From Shewanella sp. Arc9-LZ (lineage in GTDB: Bacteria; Pseudomonadota; Gammaproteobacteria; Enterobacterales; Shewanellaceae): 64,000 bases of DNA. Under the pieces are notes generated by a model. The model saw only the letters and a program-made list of their open reading frames with translations. It had not been told where the DNA came from and searched no databases. This document shows positions 9,485-19,276 of the stretch, one piece after another. The DNA lies in the NCBI RefSeq assembly GCF_010092445.1, contig NZ_CP048031.1:3162001-3226000 (forward strand). The letters are read 5' to 3'. Positions within the stretch are counted from its first letter, which is position 1, and each line of letters starts with the position of its first letter. The translations under genes and the position numbers were made by a program.

Positions 9485-10090
9485 ATGGAGTTAGTATTCG
9501 CCATTGCTTTATTTGCTTTTTCTGCCGGTATTACTCCTGGCCCTAACAACATTATGCTAATGACCTCTGGGGTTAATTTTGGTATTAAGCGCAGTATTCC
9601 GCACTTAATGGGTATTAGCTTGGGTTTTCCGACCATGATATTAGCGGTCGGGCTTGGGTTAAGTGCAATATTTCAAGCTTATCCTTTTATTCATATTGTG
9701 ATTAAAGTGATTGGTATTAGTTACCTACTTTATCTGTCATGGTTAATTGCCAATAGCAGCAGTAAAATGGAAGGTAAAAAAGTAAGCAAACCGTTTAGCT
9801 TTTTACAAGCGGCAGCATTTCAATGGGTAAATCCAAAGGGATGGATTATGGCGGTAGGTGCCATTGCTACATTTACCTCAGTACAACAAGAGATCAATAG
9901 CCAAGTCGTGACCATTGCCAGCGTATTTTTATGCGTGGCATTTCCGTGTGCGATTGTTTGGTTAGGGTTTGGCGTGGCACTTAAACGTTTACTTAAAAAT
10001 GAGCGTCAGCAACGTATTTTTAATATCACAATGGCTTTATTATTAGTGGCATCGATCATTCCAATGATGTTACCGCCAGCAACCCACTAA
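9485..10090 (+). CDS. LysE/RhtB family amino-acid exporter
   Basis: 201-residue inner-membrane protein with about six hydrophobic helices. The signature GITPGPNNIMLMTSG near the N-terminus and WVNPKGWIMAVG in the middle are diagnostic of the LysE/RhtB translocator family, which exports amino acids or their derivatives. The substrate cannot be read from the sequence. It is followed 29 bases later by the DUF1415 gene, so the two may be cotranscribed. A GAGA-type ribosome site lies near the start. Confidence 0.88.
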   Translation: MELVFAIALFAFSAGITPGPNNIMLMTSGVNFGIKRSIPHLMGISLGFPTMILAVGLGLSAIFQAYPFIHIVIKVIGISYLLYLSWLIANSSSKMEGKKVSKPFSFLQAAAFQWVNPKGWIMAVGAIATFTSVQQEINSQVVTIASVFLCVAFPCAIVWLGFGVALKRLLKNERQQRIFNITMALLLVASIIPMMLPPATH

Positions 10091-10119
10091 TCAATTTTTT
10101 AGCGTTAAAAGGTTAACTA

Positions 10120-10662
10120 ATGGAACAACATGAATGTCTTACTCATACTGAAAATTGGGTAAAAGATGTCATTATGAAATACAACATTTGTCCGTTTGCC
10201 CGTCGAGAAGTCGAACGCGCTAGCATTCGTTATGTTGCCATTGAAGAAACTAAAACAAAGTCTGTGTTAAAGGCGCTAATTGAAGAGTGCCAATACTTAG
10301 ATAATCATCCTGAAACTGAAACCACGCTGTTTATTTTGCCGCGAGGTTTTGAAGGTTTTTACCCTTATTTAGATTTAGTCGATTACGCTACCGATGAGTT
10401 AATTGAGCAAGGCTATGAAGGTGTTTATCAATTAGCGACCTTTCATCCGGACTATTGTTTTGAAGGTGAACCACAAGACAGTGCGGCTAATTTTACCAAT
10501 CGCTCCCCCTACCCTTGTTTGCATATTATCCGTGAAGCCAGCATGGAAATGGCATTAGCCAACTATACTGATCCTGAATCCATTCCTGAGCGAAATATAG
10601 CTTTTGCGGAACGTAAAGGCAGCGATTTCTTTGTCCAATTACTGCAGCATTGCACCAAATGA
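10120..10662 (+). CDS. DUF1415 family protein
   Basis: 180-residue soluble protein of the DUF1415 family. Visible family features are the N-terminal WVKDVIMKYNICPFARRE with its conserved CPF, the central LFILPRGFEGFYPYLDLVDYA, and the FHPDYCFEGE...SPYPCLHIIRE block. No catalytic function is known to me. The context, immediately after the exporter and just ahead of repeat block B, gives no clear hint. The reading frame is complete. Confidence 0.82.
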   Translation: MEQHECLTHTENWVKDVIMKYNICPFARREVERASIRYVAIEETKTKSVLKALIEECQYLDNHPETETTLFILPRGFEGFYPYLDLVDYATDELIEQGYEGVYQLATFHPDYCFEGEPQDSAANFTNRSPYPCLHIIREASMEMALANYTDPESIPERNIAFAERKGSDFFVQLLQHCTK

Positions 10663-10668
10663 GTTGAG

Positions 10669-11522
10669 AAAGGTAACCGGCGGTAAAGAGCGGTATCAAG
10701 CGATGACAAGCGATGACAAGCGATTAACAGCCTAGAGACTAGGACGGACTTCGTCCTGCTAGACGCTGCGCGGCTATAAGAGCAGATTAAGCGAGCAAGT
10801 GATGAAAACGATAACAAGCGATGACAAGCGTTCTAGCATCTAGGCTCGTTCGCTGTTCTCTCGCTTGTCATCGCCCTTACCGCTTGTTATCAATTTATAG
10901 CCTAGAGACTAGGGCGGACTTCGTCCTGCTAGACGCTGCGCGGCTATAAGAGCGGATAACAGTTGGATCCGTGGTGTAGCAAAAAACCTTCAGACTTAGT
11001 CGCTCAAGCTTTTATAGCCTCTAGCCGCGAAGCGTTCTAGCATCTAGGCTCGTTCGCTGTTCTCTCGCTTGTCATCGCCCTTACCGCTTGTTATCAATTT
11101 ATAGCCTAGAGACTAGGGCGGACTTCGTCCTGCTAGACGCTGCGCGGCTATAAGAGCGGACAATAGTTGGCTCCGTGGTGTAGCAAAAAACCTTCAGACT
11201 TAGTCGCTCAAGCTTTTATAGCCTCTAGCAGCGAAGCGTTCTAGCATCTAGGCTCGTTCGCTGTTCTCTCGCTTGTCATCGCCCTATAGCCTAGAGACTA
11301 GGGCGGACTTCGTCCTGCTAGACGCTGCGCGGCTATAAGAGCGGATAACAGTTGGATCCGTGGTGTAGCAAAAAACCTTCAGACTTAGTCGCTCAAGCTT
11401 TTATAGCCTCTAGCAGCGAAGCGTTCTAGCATCTAGGCTCGTTCGCTTGTTATCGCCCTTACCGCTTGTTATCGCTTGTTATCGCTCGTTACCGCTTGTT
11501 ACCGCTTGTTATCGATTTATCG
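10669..11522. repeat. Repeat block B: inverted copies of the block A family
   Basis: About 850 bases between the convergent DUF1415 and chemoreceptor genes. The core cggctataagagc recurs at about 10771, 10941, 11145 and 11330 (spacings 170, 204, 185). It is preceded by gcctagagactagggcggacttcgtcctgc, with the hairpin ggac-ttc-gtcc. Read on the minus strand this is the block A core. The larger unit also carries gtggtgtagcaaaaaacc and an opposite-facing half element (agcgaagcgttctagcatctagg). The last 70 bases are nearly pure decamers TTAYCGCTTG, ending directly at the chemoreceptor stop codon. Confidence 0.85.
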
Positions 11523-11524
11523 CC

Positions 11525-13525
11525 TTAGCTTTTAGAAAGGATAAATTTGCTGACTTGTTGTGACATGTCACTGGCATCACTTAATAGATTGTCATTGAGC
11601 AAAGCAATCTGTTGTGATATCTCCTGTGTATGGTGATAGATATCGGTGATTTTCATCGCATTACGATTTACTTCTTCTGCTACGGCCGATTGTTCATGTG
11701 TTGAAGCGGCAATTTGTTGGTTCATGCTGTCAATCACGCTAACGTGTTGAGCAATCAATTTAAGCTCATTGCCTGCATGTTGTGACTCGGTAACGCTTTG
11801 TTGTGCTTGTACTTGGCCTCGCTGCATAGCACTTACGGCAGTGGCTGCACCCGCTTTAAGGCGCTCGGTCATCGCTTTAATGTCTTCTGTTGAACGTTGT
11901 GATCGCTGAGCTAAAGTACGAACCTCATCGGCAACAACGGCAAAACCTCTTCCTTGTTCGCCCGCTCTAGCAGCTTCAATTGCCGCATTTAATGCGAGTA
12001 AATTAGTTTGGTCAGCAATAGAGCTGATGACCGCTAAAATGGTCACAATATCTTGTACATCTTTATCTAAACGTTCAATACTTTGTGCGGCATTAGCTAT
12101 CTCTTTAGCCAACAATTGAATCGCATCGCTAGTTTTACTGACATCATTGTTGCCACTCTGCACTTCGATATTGGCATTGGCTGAAGCTTCTGAAACCTGT
12201 ACCGCATTGGCAGCAATTTCATGGACGGTTGCGCTCATTTCTGTCATAGCAGATGCAACTTGTTCGGCTTCTGACGAACCTTGTTCAACATCGGCTTGCA
12301 TTGAACGAGTAAAGCCATTCATTTGTTCAACGGCATGAACCAAACTCAATGCATTTCGACGTACGTGGGTAATAACGTGTTCAAATTCTGCCATCATTTG
12401 ATTAAATGCTATCGAGATTTGGCCAAACTCATCATCAGATTGATGGCTTAAGCGAGTGGTTAAATCAAACTGAGTACCAGCATGCAATATCTGCTTGTGT
12501 AGCTGACTTAAACTACGATGCAAATAGCGAGAAACAACCATGCTCATCACAATAGCAAAAATCAGCGCCAGCAATAACACCGCGCCTGTGAGATACATAT
12601 GCTCAGTTGCTTGTGACAATTTGTCTTGGCTTAATTGCGACAAATCTTGGCTGAATTGTTTTTCAAGCTGAGTTAACAGCTCAATACGTACCGTTGCGAT
12701 TTTAAACCAATCTTCAGGGCTTTGCTGCGCCATTGCAGCGCTGTCTTGTGCAAAAGCAATTTCACGAAGTTGACTAACATTTGCCATAGCACTGTCTTGT
12801 TGGGCTTGTTTAAAAATGCGAATGTTTTCTGGGCTAGCTGCGGCAATAAACCGTTCGGCATAAGTTTGTTGTTCCGCCACCAGAGTGACAAACTTTCGAT
12901 ATAACCCAGGGGGGAATTCACTGCGACCAAAAGTTGTGCTGAGTACTGCTCGCTCTATTCCTGCGCGTTCTTTTAATTGTAAAAATGCTGCGAACGCTTT
13001 GAGTGTTATACCTATTTGGCTATCTACACTCTGACTAGCTGCATTATCGACCATTGATAATAATAGGGTGTTGATGCGGGTATAATAACTAACTTGCTCT
13101 GCGACACTGATGTTAAGGGCCGTGACATTATTACGCATTTGGCTTAGCTGATTAAATGCTGAAGCAACTTCATTATATGTGGATTGTAATTGTTGCGGAA
13201 AATCGTCTTGCTGAGCAACAAGATTAAAACGTTGAATTTGTATGTCTGTTTGAGCACGTTGAGTCACTAAATTGTCTTTAAATGCTTGTCCTTTAGAGCC
13301 GAGGAAACCGGCACTCATACCTCGCTCTTTTTGCAGTTCATGTACTAAGGAGCTATTGATAATGGCAACCTGGGTTAAATCAATAACCAGTGCTAACTGA
13401 TGCTGAGTTTTGTACTCATTATTAAGGTACATACCACCGAATAAAATACTGGTTAATAAAGGGGGAATGACAAGTAAGGCCAGTTTACGCGAAATATTGA
13501 GGTTGCTAATCCATTGCCAATTCAT
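11525..13525 (-). CDS. Methyl-accepting chemotaxis protein with NIT sensor domain
   Basis: 666-residue chemoreceptor. A membrane helix near 14-31 is followed by a periplasmic domain whose [18 protein letters not shown] motif identifies a NIT (nitrate/nitrite-sensing type) domain. A second helix at about 310-330 leads to a HAMP region, and the C-terminal signalling domain has the hairpin tip [20 protein letters not shown] and [13 protein letters not shown] that bind CheA/CheW. The ligand is unproven; nitrate or nitrite is only suggested by the domain. AAGGA lies shortly before the ATG. It is monocistronic, and its 3' end abuts repeat block B. Confidence 0.92.
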   Translation of the reverse strand: MNWQWISNLNISRKLALLVIPPLLTSILFGGMYLNNEYKTQHQLALVIDLTQVAIINSSLVHELQKERGMSAGFLGSKGQAFKDNLVTQRAQTDIQIQRFNLVAQQDDFPQQLQSTYNEVASAFNQLSQMRNNVTALNISVAEQVSYYTRINTLLLSMVDNAASQSVDSQIGITLKAFAAFLQLKERAGIERAVLSTTFGRSEFPPGLYRKFVTLVAEQQTYAERFIAAASPENIRIFKQAQQDSAMANVSQLREIAFAQDSAAMAQQSPEDWFKIATVRIELLTQLEKQFSQDLSQLSQDKLSQATEHMYLTGAVLLLALIFAIVMSMVVSRYLHRSLSQLHKQILHAGTQFDLTTRLSHQSDDEFGQISIAFNQMMAEFEHVITHVRRNALSLVHAVEQMNGFTRSMQADVEQGSSEAEQVASAMTEMSATVHEIAANAVQVSEASANANIEVQSGNNDVSKTSDAIQLLAKEIANAAQSIERLDKDVQDIVTILAVISSIADQTNLLALNAAIEAARAGEQGRGFAVVADEVRTLAQRSQRSTEDIKAMTERLKAGAATAVSAMQRGQVQAQQSVTESQHAGNELKLIAQHVSVIDSMNQQIAASTHEQSAVAEEVNRNAMKITDIYHHTQEISQQIALLNDNLLSDASDMSQQVSKFILSKS

Positions 13526-13821
13526 ACATCATCCTTCTTAAAACACTTGCGATAAGTAAATTTTTCTTCACTGAACCATAAACTAGATTAATAGATTTTG
13601 GTAAGTTATTTACAACAAACTCAGATCTTGCTCACAGCTAATTTAGTTTCTTTTAATTTAATAATGCTTTAAATACATATAATTGAATAGTGAAAGTTAT
13701 TCCACCTGCGTTAACGCCATACTTACGACATTGTCGGACAATAAAATCAATGAATGTTTTTATCGTGAATGGTTGCAGCGATAAACAAACTAAACACTAT
13801 TTTTAGACCATCAATAACAAC
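13526..13821. other. Intergenic region upstream of the chemoreceptor
   Basis: 296 AT-rich bases holding the chemoreceptor promoter region and the 3' flank of the hydrolase gene. I found no clear sigma-28 promoter, terminator hairpin or operator. Confidence 0.4.
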
Positions 13822-14628
13822 TTATAAACTGAGGCAAAACTCACTGATCAATTCAGGCCATTCATTAACCTCATCTATCGAGGCTGCAATGTGTAAGGTC
13901 GAATTAGGTATTGTGGCATGTAATTGAATGGCAGTTTCTATGGGATGGGTCTTGTCGCCGTGCCACGCTAAAATCAGGGTTGGCATGGTCAGTTCGGCAA
14001 GTTGCTGCTTACTGGGCAGATCGTTAAGGGCGGCAGCGCGAAACAAATGATCTAGCGTTTGACGTGTCATTAGTTTTAATCCGTCGAGCATGCCTAATAC
14101 ACTATGTTCATGACCATTAATCAGCCAACTTGGAAGTAATTTATCCCAATGTTTAGCGTTTATTTTAGCTAAACCTTTACCACCAAAAATGCGCGCTGCT
14201 TTGGCCATTTTATGATATTCGCCTACTTGTACTGCACGAGCATGCCATGCTGTGGGCGGGTTCATCAAGATTAACCCTTTTACCTTATGCGGATGTTTTA
14301 ATGCTGCGAACAAACACGTAGCACTGCCCATTGATTGGCCACCTAAAATAAGCGATGGCGTTGCGTTAAAGTGCGTCGCGATACTTATCATGTCATTGGC
14401 CAGTTCTGGCCATACATAGTCTTCTACGCACTTACCGGCAGAAGATAAGCCATGGCCAACGGCATCATAGCGAATAAGCTGTAATTTTTTAGGAAACCGA
14501 TGCCAGGCATATAAACCAATCGCATCTTCACTTTGGATACTGCCGGTTGACCCATGAGCCCAAATCAAAGTTTGTCCTTTACCATTAATGGAACAATTAA
14601 ATTGATTGATATTAAATTGCTCTGTCAT
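13822..14628 (-). CDS. Alpha/beta hydrolase-fold protein, catalytic His not evident
   Basis: 268-residue alpha/beta hydrolase. The oxyanion segment AHGSTGS (24-30), nucleophile elbow GGQSMG with Ser99 and an acidic-residue position in AWHGDKTHP (Asp225) are present. The C-terminal segment that normally carries the catalytic His (usually GH followed by an acidic or proline-rich stretch) reads LHIAASIDEVNEWPEL and has no His at the expected place near 251-253. The protein may therefore be inactive, use another residue, or be a ligand-binding homologue. The substrate is unknown. It follows the small gene at 14654 by 25 bases and may be cotranscribed with it. Confidence 0.8.
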   Translation of the reverse strand: MTEQFNINQFNCSINGKGQTLIWAHGSTGSIQSEDAIGLYAWHRFPKKLQLIRYDAVGHGLSSAGKCVEDYVWPELANDMISIATHFNATPSLILGGQSMGSATCLFAALKHPHKVKGLILMNPPTAWHARAVQVGEYHKMAKAARIFGGKGLAKINAKHWDKLLPSWLINGHEHSVLGMLDGLKLMTRQTLDHLFRAAALNDLPSKQQLAELTMPTLILAWHGDKTHPIETAIQLHATIPNSTLHIAASIDEVNEWPELISEFCLSL

Positions 14629-14653
14629 GATGCGGCACTCCTAATGAGGTTAT

Positions 14654-15019
14654 TTATCCTCTTACTATTTCAATCAACCTATTAATAAATAATTTGATTG
14701 CATCTGTGGTATCAAACCGAAATGCTAAACCGTAATGAATTTCACTTAAGCCTTTGTTACGACGAGTTGGAAATCGGGTCATTTGAGCATTGTGATAGTA
14801 ATCATATTTCGCGTGTACCCCGTCAATCGTAGCCAGCTCAGTGGAAAAAACTTCAAATGCCGGACGAATGATCAGTAATGGCGTTTTTCCTTCTACATGC
14901 AAATAAACTGGCTCTTTTAACTCAGGTAGCATGTATTCGGTGACATTCTTAATATTAAAATTAGTACGACATTGCAGTTCATTCAAGGTTGATGCGACTT
15001 GTTCAAGGGTGATGCTCAT
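14654..15019 (-). CDS. Conserved-looking hypothetical protein
   Basis: Soluble protein of about 121 residues that I do not recognise. It has mixed alpha/beta character, an aromatic KYDYYHNAQMTRFPTRRNKG loop and a C-terminal helix (DAIKLFINRLIEIVRG), with no signal peptide or membrane segment. I prefer the ATG at 15019 (MSITLEQVASTL) over one at 15049, because the extra residues look non-native, but neither start has a convincing ribosome site. It precedes the alpha/beta hydrolase gene by 25 bases on the same strand and follows the ybiT terminator. The two may form a small transcription unit. Confidence 0.6.
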   Translation of the reverse strand: MSITLEQVASTLNELQCRTNFNIKNVTEYMLPELKEPVYLHVEGKTPLLIIRPAFEVFSTELATIDGVHAKYDYYHNAQMTRFPTRRNKGLSEIHYGLAFRFDTTDAIKLFINRLIEIVRG

Positions 15020-15093
15020 AAAGTAGATGCCTGTGCTGGAGAATGTCATTGATTTATATCACTAGAGTATATGGCCTAGCCGAATAAATAAAA

Positions 15094-15123
15094 ACAAAAA
15101 GCCCCGAACAATTGTTCAGGGCT
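15094..15123 (-). terminator. Terminator after ybiT
   Basis: On the minus strand AGCCCTGAAC-aatt-GTTCGGGGCT is followed by TTTTTG. It lies about 70 bases after the ybiT stop. Confidence 0.85.
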
Positions 15124-15194
15124 AATGGTGTTAATCAGTGGGCATTGGTTACAAACAATGCTGGTTACTGACAGTACTGGTTATAAAACCAGAA

Positions 15195-16787
15195 TTACGC
15201 GTCAATACCTTTACTCACTAAGAATTCGTCGTAAGTGCCTTTAAAGTCATTAATTCCGTTAGGAGTCACTTCAAGAATACGAGTGGCTAGTGACGATACA
15301 AATGCACGGTCATGAGACACGAACATTAACGTCCCTTCGTATTTTTCAAGCGCGTTGTTTAATGACTCAATAGATTCCATGTCCATGTGGTTGGTTGGCT
15401 CATCGAGTAATAAAATGTTCGGCTTTTGCATGATAAGTTTACCGAAATACATACGGCCTTTCTCACCACCAGATAATACTTTAACTGACTTTTTAATGTC
15501 ATCTGCACCAAACAGCATACGGCCTAAAATACCGCGTACAGATTGATCATCGTCATTTTCTTTGCGCCATTGGCTCATCCACTCGAACAAGGTCATTTCA
15601 TTAGCAAAATCTGCTTCATGGTCCTGGGCGTAGTAACCAATATTGGCATTTTCAGACCAATTAATGGTGCCATCGTCTTGCGGGATATCATGTACTAAAG
15701 TACGTAACAAGGTGGTTTTACCCACACCGTTTTGACCCAAGATAGCAATACGTTCACCCACTTCAACCATTAGGTTAAGTTTGCTGAACAATGGTGTGTC
15801 GTAACCTTTGGCTAAGTTTTCAACCACTAATGCATTACGGAACAATTTCTTTTCTTGTTCAAAACGAATAAACGGATTGACGCGGCTTGATGCTTTGATG
15901 TCATCTAGCTTAATTTTATCAATTTGCTTAGCGCGTGATGTAGCTTGTTTCGCTTTAGATGCGTTAGCAGAGAAACGGGCGACGAAGGTTTGTAATTCAG
16001 CAATTTGCGCTTTCTTCTTGGCGTTGTCACTCATTAAACGTTCACGTGATTGCTGTGCAGCCATCATGTATTCGTCGTAGTTGCCAGGGAACACTCGTAG
16101 CTCACCGTAATCTAAGTCAGCCATGTGAGTACACACTGAGTTTAAGAAATAACGGTCATGCGAAATAATAATCATGGTGCTGTTACGTTGATTCAACATG
16201 TCTTGTAACCAACGAATAGTATCGATGTCCAAGTTGTTGGTAGGTTCATCAAGTAGCAGTAAATCTGGATTTGAGAATAGTGCTTGCGCCAATAACACAC
16301 GCAATTTAAAACCTGGAGCAATTTCACTCATTAAACCAAAGTGTTGCTCAATGGAAATACCTACACCTAGTAGTAAGTCACCTGCGCGGGATTCAGCAGT
16401 GTAACCGTCCATTTCAGCAAATTCCATCTCAAGCTCAGACACTTTGATGCCGTCTTCTTCGCTCATTTCAGGTAAAGAATAAATACGGTCACGTTCTTGC
16501 TTTACTTTCCACAGTTCTCTGTGGCCCATGATCACAGTATCGACTACTGAAAAGTTTTCGTAGGCAAACTGGTCCTGGTTTAATTTACCCATGCGTTCGT
16601 TAACATCTATAGAGACGTTACCGCTTGATGGCTCTAAATCACCGGCAAGGATTTTCATAAAGGTGGATTTACCACAACCATTCGCGCCAATTAAACCGTA
16701 GCGATTACCGCCACCAAATTTTACTGAGAGATTTTCAAACAGTGGCTTAGCGCCAAACTGCATCGTGATGTTAGCTGTTGTAATCAA
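15195..16787 (-). CDS. ABC-F family ATPase YbiT
   Basis: Soluble ABC-F protein with two ATPase domains and no membrane part; family members act on the ribosome. Walker A motifs are GANGCGKS (34-41) and GQNGVGKT in the second half, with two DEPTN Walker B motifs and signature LSGGEKGRM. The linker rich in Lys/Ala (about 250-290) is the P-site tRNA interaction motif region. The match to E. coli YbiT is close across the whole length. I choose a TTG start at 16787 (encoding [12 protein letters not shown]), giving 530 residues as in E. coli YbiT, with GGAA seven bases upstream. Upstream in-frame sequence would add 29 unrelated residues. Confidence 0.93.
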   Translation of the reverse strand: MITTANITMQFGAKPLFENLSVKFGGGNRYGLIGANGCGKSTFMKILAGDLEPSSGNVSIDVNERMGKLNQDQFAYENFSVVDTVIMGHRELWKVKQERDRIYSLPEMSEEDGIKVSELEMEFAEMDGYTAESRAGDLLLGVGISIEQHFGLMSEIAPGFKLRVLLAQALFSNPDLLLLDEPTNNLDIDTIRWLQDMLNQRNSTMIIISHDRYFLNSVCTHMADLDYGELRVFPGNYDEYMMAAQQSRERLMSDNAKKKAQIAELQTFVARFSANASKAKQATSRAKQIDKIKLDDIKASSRVNPFIRFEQEKKLFRNALVVENLAKGYDTPLFSKLNLMVEVGERIAILGQNGVGKTTLLRTLVHDIPQDDGTINWSENANIGYYAQDHEADFANEMTLFEWMSQWRKENDDDQSVRGILGRMLFGADDIKKSVKVLSGGEKGRMYFGKLIMQKPNILLLDEPTNHMDMESIESLNNALEKYEGTLMFVSHDRAFVSSLATRILEVTPNGINDFKGTYDEFLVSKGIDA

Positions 16788-17070
16788 AATGAAATTCCAA
16801 ATCGTGTTGTGTGTTAAAGCCCATATCAAATTGTAGTCTACTTGCTCGAGTTGACATCTATATGACTCAAGCAAACAAAAATGATATTGAAACTGGCATA
16901 CGGCAGAGCCGAGGTAAATACGAAGCGCGATAGTGTAAGGATTTTTGGCCTAATTATCAACCTAGCAATGATACAAATACTGCCCGTTTTGAGATGTGAC
17001 GGTGATGAAAGGAGTATTTGCGCGTCATTATAAATGTCTAAATAGCGATAATGCGTCAGTGTTGATTTAA

Positions 17071-17098
17071 TGCCGAAAACCTAGAGCCGCTTTCGGCA
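17071..17098 (-). terminator. Hairpin downstream of the unknown membrane protein gene
   Basis: Perfect 8-base arms tgccgaaa and tttcggca around a 12-base loop, about 45 bases after the stop codon of the gene at 17143. There is only a weak T-rich tail, so termination is plausible rather than clear. Confidence 0.45.
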
Positions 17099-17142
17099 TC
17101 AACCATAACCTTGTGAACCGTTTAGTAAAAATCTTAATTACA

Positions 17143-18093
17143 TTATACCTTTGCAGGTTCAGCCACATCATCTGAGAGAGTTTCAGCTTGGGTAAAGCAG
17201 TTTTGTAGAATTTTTTTAGACGGATATACGCCCACAGTGCTATCAATCATCTGCGCATCAAAATCGATAATAATTGGAATTAAATTAGTTGCTTTGGTGA
17301 TTTGACGTTTTCTCAATGCTTTCAATATATTGATGTCTACTTTTGAAGGAGTGCTGTCGAAAGTAAAATACAGATAATGGATCGTACTTTGAGACGTCAT
17401 CCCTAGGGTTTTCTTCAACCCAAGTAACGCAGTAAATAACTGCTCATGCTGAGCTTGAACTTGCTCAATTGACACCTTACCCATATCAATTACAGATATT
17501 GAAATAATATTGTTAAAATACTTTTTCGCCGCAATAAATGCTATTCCTTCAACTTTGGGTTTACCTTCTGTCTCGATAACAGATAGGTCTAACTCAGTAA
17601 AGTCATTGCTATTGATTAAGATATCTTTCAATCGCTCACGCCCAGTCGCTAACGAGCTAAAATAAGCCGCCTTTTTTTGCATGCGCTGTCTAACGTAAAG
17701 TGCTAATGAGCCACAAAGCAGTAAAAAAACTATTTTCCCACCGATACGATGCCAGAAATCGAGGTATGGAGCTTTAGGTAATACCACGCCAGCCTCTAAA
17801 ACGAGTCCAGTGACTTCCAAGGGGGTTAAGTCTATATACAAGTCTTGTTGTGACAACATTCCAGCAAAACGGCCATCATAATTCCACAGTGGTAGAAACA
17901 ATATATCAACAGATTTATAGATATAACCTACATCAATGAATTCACCATCTTGTGTTTGAAAACGTGGATCATCAGGAAGTGCCACAACAGGTACAATGTT
18001 TTCACCACCAAAAGAGATTAAACCCGCTTTGGCGTGTGCAAGAAGGGGCGTCATTAATAAACAGAATAGACATAGCAACAGAGTATTTTTCAT
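17143..18093 (-). CDS. Unknown membrane-anchored protein with signal peptide
   Basis: 316-residue protein that I cannot assign to a family. A clear signal peptide (about 1-21, ending in AHA) leads to a periplasmic part of about 90 residues with aromatic-rich beta-like segments (FLPLWNYDGRFAGM). A single membrane helix lies at about 115-133 (GGKIVFLLLCGSLALYV), followed by a cytoplasmic domain of about 180 residues with alternating strands and helices (VEGIAFIAAKKYF, STIHYLYFTFD, LIPIIIDFDAQ). The layout suggests signal or stress transduction across the inner membrane, but that is inference from topology only. AAGGA precedes the ATG. It appears monocistronic. Confidence 0.75.
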   Translation of the reverse strand: MKNTLLLCLFCLLMTPLLAHAKAGLISFGGENIVPVVALPDDPRFQTQDGEFIDVGYIYKSVDILFLPLWNYDGRFAGMLSQQDLYIDLTPLEVTGLVLEAGVVLPKAPYLDFWHRIGGKIVFLLLCGSLALYVRQRMQKKAAYFSSLATGRERLKDILINSNDFTELDLSVIETEGKPKVEGIAFIAAKKYFNNIISISVIDMGKVSIEQVQAQHEQLFTALLGLKKTLGMTSQSTIHYLYFTFDSTPSKVDINILKALRKRQITKATNLIPIIIDFDAQMIDSTVGVYPSKKILQNCFTQAETLSDDVAEPAKV

Positions 18094-18278
18094 TTTAATC
18101 CTTTATTAATAAAAAATAGGCGACTAGCGAGGAGGCTAATCAATAACCGAGGAACCACAGGTTTTAACAGCGATGAGTCTTTTAGATTCCATTCAAACAG
18201 CGACTCACCGCCATTATACTAAAATATGTCTAGACGACAACGGCATCGCTTGTAATCGTCTATATCACTTAACGTTTT

Positions 18279-19199
18279 TTAGAGCTTCAAATAACCAATA
18301 AGATAATCCAATCCACCAGTGATAGCGGCGACTTGAGCATCGTTACATTCTTGCGCTGTCACGTTTGGACTGTCTGGATAAACCTCTGTGGTGGTATTGA
18401 AGTGATTGTCAGTAATACCAGCACATAAACTGAGTTTTTTGACCGGATAGTTAATCACCCCAAATTGCTCAATCGGTACTTCAATTAATTGTCCATTATC
18501 GTCAGGCGCGATATGAGTCACTTTAGCCACTGAATCAATCACTGCTTTTTGGAACGCTGGAGTTGGGTTATCACTGTCGCCGACTAGGTAGAAACCGTCA
18601 GGAATAATGCCTTTATCGTATTCAACGCCATCTCGAGCAGACAACAAAGGTCTAAACTCTAACTCATCGGTGTCGGTGGTTTCATGCAAATCAATGTGGG
18701 CATACACCTCACCTAAACTCGCGACAAAAGCTATCAATGCAGCAGACTCTTCTGCTGGGCTATCGGCATAAAAAGATCGATTAGGATCGATGGCTTTCGG
18801 GTTCCAGCGGTTAACGGTTTCATAACCCCACGGGCTAACACACGGCGCGATGGCCACATTAAAATACTGAGTATAATCCTGTGCTTTAGTGGCTAAAAAC
18901 TGAATCGCGCCATGAACACCGCTGGTTTCATAACCGTGTACGCCACCGGTCACCAAAATGGTTTTTTTATTGCTATCCCACTGCTGAGATTTAAATGCAA
19001 ACAGTGGATACTTATCAGCGTCATAAGATAATGCGCCGTATTGTACTTGTTCAAACGGACCAGTAATCTGAGCCAGTTTACTCACCACTTCATCTTGATA
19101 TGAGCGTTTTATGGCAACTTGTGCTAACCATTGTGCTTTATCTGCATCGGTCCATTTTTGACCTGGAGTACCAATTGGATACGGTGTTGAATTGCTCAT
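18279..19199 (-). CDS. M14-type zinc carboxypeptidase / deacylase family protein
   Basis: 306-residue soluble protein of the M14/succinylglutamate desuccinylase-aspartoacylase superfamily. The zinc ligands are visible: HxxE in GGVHGYETSG (His88, Glu91) and the third His in HIDLHETTD (His172), with the substrate-binding NRWNPKAIDPNRSF region between them. The reaction should be hydrolysis of a C-terminal or N-acyl amide bond; the substrate is not known. There is no signal peptide, so it is cytoplasmic. GAGGTAAT gives a good ribosome site. It lies 77 bases after the EamA exporter gene on the same strand. Confidence 0.8.
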   Translation of the reverse strand: MSNSTPYPIGTPGQKWTDADKAQWLAQVAIKRSYQDEVVSKLAQITGPFEQVQYGALSYDADKYPLFAFKSQQWDSNKKTILVTGGVHGYETSGVHGAIQFLATKAQDYTQYFNVAIAPCVSPWGYETVNRWNPKAIDPNRSFYADSPAEESAALIAFVASLGEVYAHIDLHETTDTDELEFRPLLSARDGVEYDKGIIPDGFYLVGDSDNPTPAFQKAVIDSVAKVTHIAPDDNGQLIEVPIEQFGVINYPVKKLSLCAGITDNHFNTTTEVYPDSPNVTAQECNDAQVAAITGGLDYLIGYLKL

Positions 19200-19276
19200 A
19201 TTACCTCGTTAATCATTTATTTTATTGAGTTATGTATGTGTAAGTCACTTGGTTTTATCTGATGTTTATTGCTCAA

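Noticed and set aside
10563..10817. 84-residue minus-strand reading frame
   Set aside because: It overlaps the DUF1415 gene and runs into repeats; composition is that of a shadow frame.
10669..11522. tRNA or other structured RNA genes in the repeat (gtggtgtagc segment)
   Set aside because: No cloverleaf, anticodon arm or CCA-side pairing could be made, and the segment repeats with the unit.
13526..13821. Sigma-28 promoter of the chemoreceptor
   Set aside because: GCGATAA-like strings occur but in the wrong orientation or spacing.
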